Shown here: one piece after another, positions 61,406-64,000 of the stretch
Numbering within the stretch: position 1 is the stretch's first letter
Layout of the letters: every line of letters begins with the position of its first letter
Source: Rhodanobacter sp. C05
Lineage (GTDB): Bacteria > Pseudomonadota > Gammaproteobacteria > Xanthomonadales > Rhodanobacteraceae
DNA: 64,000 nt
Reading direction: 5' to 3'
Assembly (NCBI RefSeq): GCF_002001165.1
Contig: NZ_MUNQ01000022.1
Location: 1-64,000, forward strand
Made by a program: the position numbers and the translations under genes
Notes under the pieces: generated by a model
Database searches by the model: none
What the model was told of the DNA's origin: nothing
Seen by the model: only the letters and a program-made list of their open reading frames with translations

Positions 61406-61534
61406 ATTCTCCACACTTGCAATGATCTGTTGCGAATGATGTGTTCCGACGCCCTCCCTTCCGTGGGAAAGTCGCCACGACACGAGGCAAAGCACGCCTC
61501 CGGAAGATGATTCCGAATTGACAGGCTCGCCGAC

Positions 61535-64000
61535 CTAGAGGTTTGCAAGCAAGCGTATCGTTGCATCGCGCTCGGCGTTCGGTCCTGCTTCGACTTCAGC
61601 AAGCGATGCTTTCGCCTCGGCACGAAGCCGATCTGCAGCCGAGTGGTCGCCAAGCGAAACGTCGACGCGCGCAAGGTCGGCCTCGGCGTGCGCAACCAAC
61701 ATGGTCGTGTTCGGCATGATCGCATTGGCTGCCGCGAGGGCGCCTTCAATTTGCGGCTTTGCGTCATCGCTGCGACCGAGAGTCTGCAGAATGTCGCCGA
61801 ACAGAAGACGCGCTCTGATCGCCTTGTCGGAACCCTGGTCCGCCAGTTCGGTGTAGATCGCGACAGCCTCTCCGGCAAGTGCAGCTGCGCGCTCGCGGGC
61901 ACCGCTTGCAACCATGAGTTCGGCTTCGACGGTGAGCGCGAAAGCTACATCCGGATGCGCATCACGATGCAGTCGCCGCGCTTCCGCAAGCGCGTTGTCG
62001 GCCATCATTCGAGCTTCGTCGAAGCGACCACGCGCAACCAGGATTTCAGCCAGACATGCGTAGTCGTAGCTGCGGCCGTTGTCGCCATAATCCGTGCCGA
62101 GCAGGCGCTGCTTGCGGTCGATGGCATTGCGAAAACCTGCCTCCGCTTCAGCGTAAGCGCCCTGTCTGAAACGGATCCGCGCCAGATTGCCGAGGCTCAC
62201 CGCCTCGTTGAGTGATGCGGCCGGCGCAAGCGGCTGATCGACCGCAATCGCCTTCGTCAAGAACGTATCTGCCTCGTCCAGCTTGCCTTCGAGTACGAGC
62301 ACGTTGGCAAGATCGTTCAGATGCCAGCCCACATGAACATTCGGGCGCGCGTACGCGCTGGCGTCGATGTCGAGTGCGTCGCGCATGAGCTGCTCGCTCT
62401 CACTGTAGTGACCGAGCTGGATCAAGGCCGAGGTCAGGATCGTCATTGCGTCGGCGACATCGGCATGTCGTGTGCCAAGGTGGCTGCGCTTGCGCGCCAG
62501 CGCTTCGCGCAACAGCGGCTCCGCCAGACCGGGATGGCCGGCATCCGTCAGGATCCAGCCTAGATTCGTCACCGCCTCGGTCAGCGCATCGCTGTCATCA
62601 GGCAGCACGCGACGTGCGAGCGTGAGCGCCTTCCGGCCAATGTCGATTGCTTTCGCCGATTCGCCGATTCGCTCGTCAAGCCCAGCGAGCCATGCGAGCG
62701 CCTGCACTTCTTCCGGTGAATCACGGTTCGGGCCTGAATCGAATGCTTCGATCGCGCCCTGCAGCCGCAACGTCGCATCGCGAACGCGGCCGAGTTCATC
62801 GGCCTCTTTCGCGAGCAGGTATTCGACGTGCAGCGTACGCCTGTCCGTCACGCCGAACTGGACCTTCGCCAACGCAGCAGCTTCTTCGAGCGGCTGCTGT
62901 GCACGATCCGGATGGCCGCTGCGGCGCTCAAGATCGCCCACCAGCGCGAGAATCTCGACGCGCAACGCGGGCTGCATCGCGAAATTTCGATCGGCGCGCT
63001 CGCGTCCGTTCGCAAGCAGCTCCTCGGCGGTTTCGTTCGTCTCCGTTCCATGCGATGCGCTGTCGAACAGGCCTTCGAGGAACGCTTTGAGTGCATCAGC
63101 GCGCTTTGCTTCGCCCACGGCGGCGAGCGCCTGCGCATGTGCCTCCTGCGCCGCGAGACGCGCAAGATGCGCTTCATGCAGGCCAACCGCTGTCGCACCG
63201 GCGAGGATCGTCGCGATCACGGCGCCGGTCGAGACAGCCAGCGCATGCCGTTTGGCGAACATGAAGATGCGATATGCGACCGTATCCGCTCGGGCCTGCA
63301 ACGGCCGGCCGTCGAGGTAGTGCTGGATGTCCTCGCGCAGCGCAGCAACGCTCGCATAGCGGCGGATCGGGTCCGGCCGTGTCGCCTTCTGCACGATCGC
63401 GTGAAGATCGATGCCGAGTTTTCGCCGCAACGCCTCGTCGTCGAACGCAGGTGCTTTCGCATCAGTTCGTTCGTCGATACGGCGCGGCTGCAGACCGCAG
63501 AGCAACTGGACCAGCAGCATACCGAGTGCGTACACATCAATCGCGGTCGTCGCGATATCGCCGGCAAACTGCTCGGGAGCCGCGTACAAGCGAGTCAGAC
63601 GTCGCGCTTCGGTGCGCGTCTGCTCGCCTTCGCCGGTCAGGAGCTTGGCGATGCCGAAATCGACGAGCTTGACGCAACCATCCGCGCCGACGAGCACGTT
63701 GCTCGGTTTCAGGTCGCGATGCACGATCAGGCTGCGGTGCGCATGCTCGACCGCCGCAGACACGTCGATGAACAATGCAAGACGTTCACGCATGGCCAGA
63801 CCACGCCGTTCGCAATGCGTGATGAGGTCGTCACCGGCGACGAATTCGAGTGCAAGGAACGGTGTGCCCGTCGGCGAGAAGCCCGCGTCGAGCAGCTGCG
63901 CAATATGTGGATGCTGCAGCCGCGCAAGAATGCGCTGCTCGCGCAGAAAGCGCCGACGCTCATCGGCGTCATGAACGTCGATGCGCAGCAGCTTGAGCGC
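61535..64000 (-). CDS. Ser/Thr protein kinase with TPR region (N-terminus beyond window)
   Basis: The frame is open through position 64000, so 821 residues are visible and the glycine-rich loop is missing. Visible kinase motifs: invariant lysine in ALKLL (visible residue 3), HRDLKPSN at 94-101, DFG at 114-116 and APEQF after the activation segment. A membrane segment follows at about 245-270 (ALAVSTGAVIATILAGATAV). The extracytoplasmic C-terminal half has about ten TPR-like helical repeats. This Pkn-type kinase-TM-TPR layout is common in Xanthomonadales, often beside an ECF sigma factor, which would lie outside the window. Confidence 0.9.
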   Translation of the reverse strand, partial: ALKLLRIDVHDADERRRFLREQRILARLQHPHIAQLLDAGFSPTGTPFLALEFVAGDDLITHCERRGLAMRERLALFIDVSAAVEHAHRSLIVHRDLKPSNVLVGADGCVKLVDFGIAKLLTGEGEQTRTEARRLTRLYAAPEQFAGDIATTAIDVYALGMLLVQLLCGLQPRRIDERTDAKAPAFDDEALRRKLGIDLHAIVQKATRPDPIRRYASVAALREDIQHYLDGRPLQARADTVAYRIFMFAKRHALAVSTGAVIATILAGATAVGLHEAHLARLAAQEAHAQALAAVGEAKRADALKAFLEGLFDSASHGTETNETAEELLANGRERADRNFAMQPALRVEILALVGDLERRSGHPDRAQQPLEEAAALAKVQFGVTDRRTLHVEYLLAKEADELGRVRDATLRLQGAIEAFDSGPNRDSPEEVQALAWLAGLDERIGESAKAIDIGRKALTLARRVLPDDSDALTEAVTNLGWILTDAGHPGLAEPLLREALARKRSHLGTRHADVADAMTILTSALIQLGHYSESEQLMRDALDIDASAYARPNVHVGWHLNDLANVLVLEGKLDEADTFLTKAIAVDQPLAPAASLNEAVSLGNLARIRFRQGAYAEAEAGFRNAIDRKQRLLGTDYGDNGRSYDYACLAEILVARGRFDEARMMADNALAEARRLHRDAHPDVAFALTVEAELMVASGARERAAALAGEAVAIYTELADQGSDKAIRARLLFGDILQTLGRSDDAKPQIEGALAAANAIMPNTTMLVAHAEADLARVDVSLGDHSAADRLRAEAKASLAEVEAGPNAERDATIRLLANL

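Overview
The window is a GC-rich chromosomal segment of a gammaproteobacterium. It most resembles the Xanthomonadales, probably Rhodanobacteraceae (Rhodanobacter/Dyella type). Three blocks point there: dnaQ-rnhA-yafS next to gloB-mltD; ppiD-tRNA-hupB-lon-clpX-clpP-tig; and pyrG-kdsA-eno-ftsB-ispD-ispF followed by truD, surE, pcm and nlpD. The genus is an inference from gene order and protein character; no search was run.

The left half (1-34 kb) is housekeeping and mostly on the minus strand. It starts with dnaQ (cut by the window edge), rnhA and a YafS-like methyltransferase, divergent from gloB-mltD. Then come ppiD, tRNA-Asp, tRNA-Val and hupB. The protein-quality-control genes lon, clpX, clpP and tig follow, each separated by a strong inverted repeat. 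Next are tRNA-Leu and five further tRNAs (Lys, His, Arg-TCT, Pro, Arg-ACG). ftsH-rlmE faces yhbY and a Mth938-like gene. nlpD-yqaA-pcm-surE and truD follow, with an smr gene inserted on the opposite strand. Between truD and ispF, which are close neighbours in relatives, sits a compact four-gene cassette: a TelA-family protein, an orphan 124-aa protein and two proteins with tandem YbjQ-like domains. The block ends with ispF-ispD-ftsB-eno-kdsA-pyrG and a divergent aminopeptidase P.

The right half (34-64 kb) is accessory. It holds a GGDEF/EAL signalling protein and a protein carrying all the expected metal ligands of UndA, the 1-alkene-forming fatty-acid decarboxylase. A frameshifted ArsR remnant and a series of exported proteins follow: a berberine-bridge-like Tat-exported oxidase, a GSGD-repeat beta protein, a large secreted protein of unknown function and a penicillin-acylase-family Ntn hydrolase. 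Then come a DUF4239-like membrane protein coupled to a methyltransferase, a glutathione transferase, a TPR-sulfotransferase and a broken serine hydrolase. Two exported amidohydrolases flank an intact serine hydrolase and a gluconokinase. The end holds an SRPBCC-ArsR pair, an orphan tail-anchored protein, a DoxX-like protein and a Ser/Thr kinase with TPRs cut by the right edge.

No rRNA, CRISPR array, IS element or prophage was seen. The best candidates for undescribed biology are the TelA/YbjQ cassette (23.0-26.5 kb), the UndA-like enzyme (36.8-37.6 kb) and the membrane protein-methyltransferase pair (47.7-49.3 kb).
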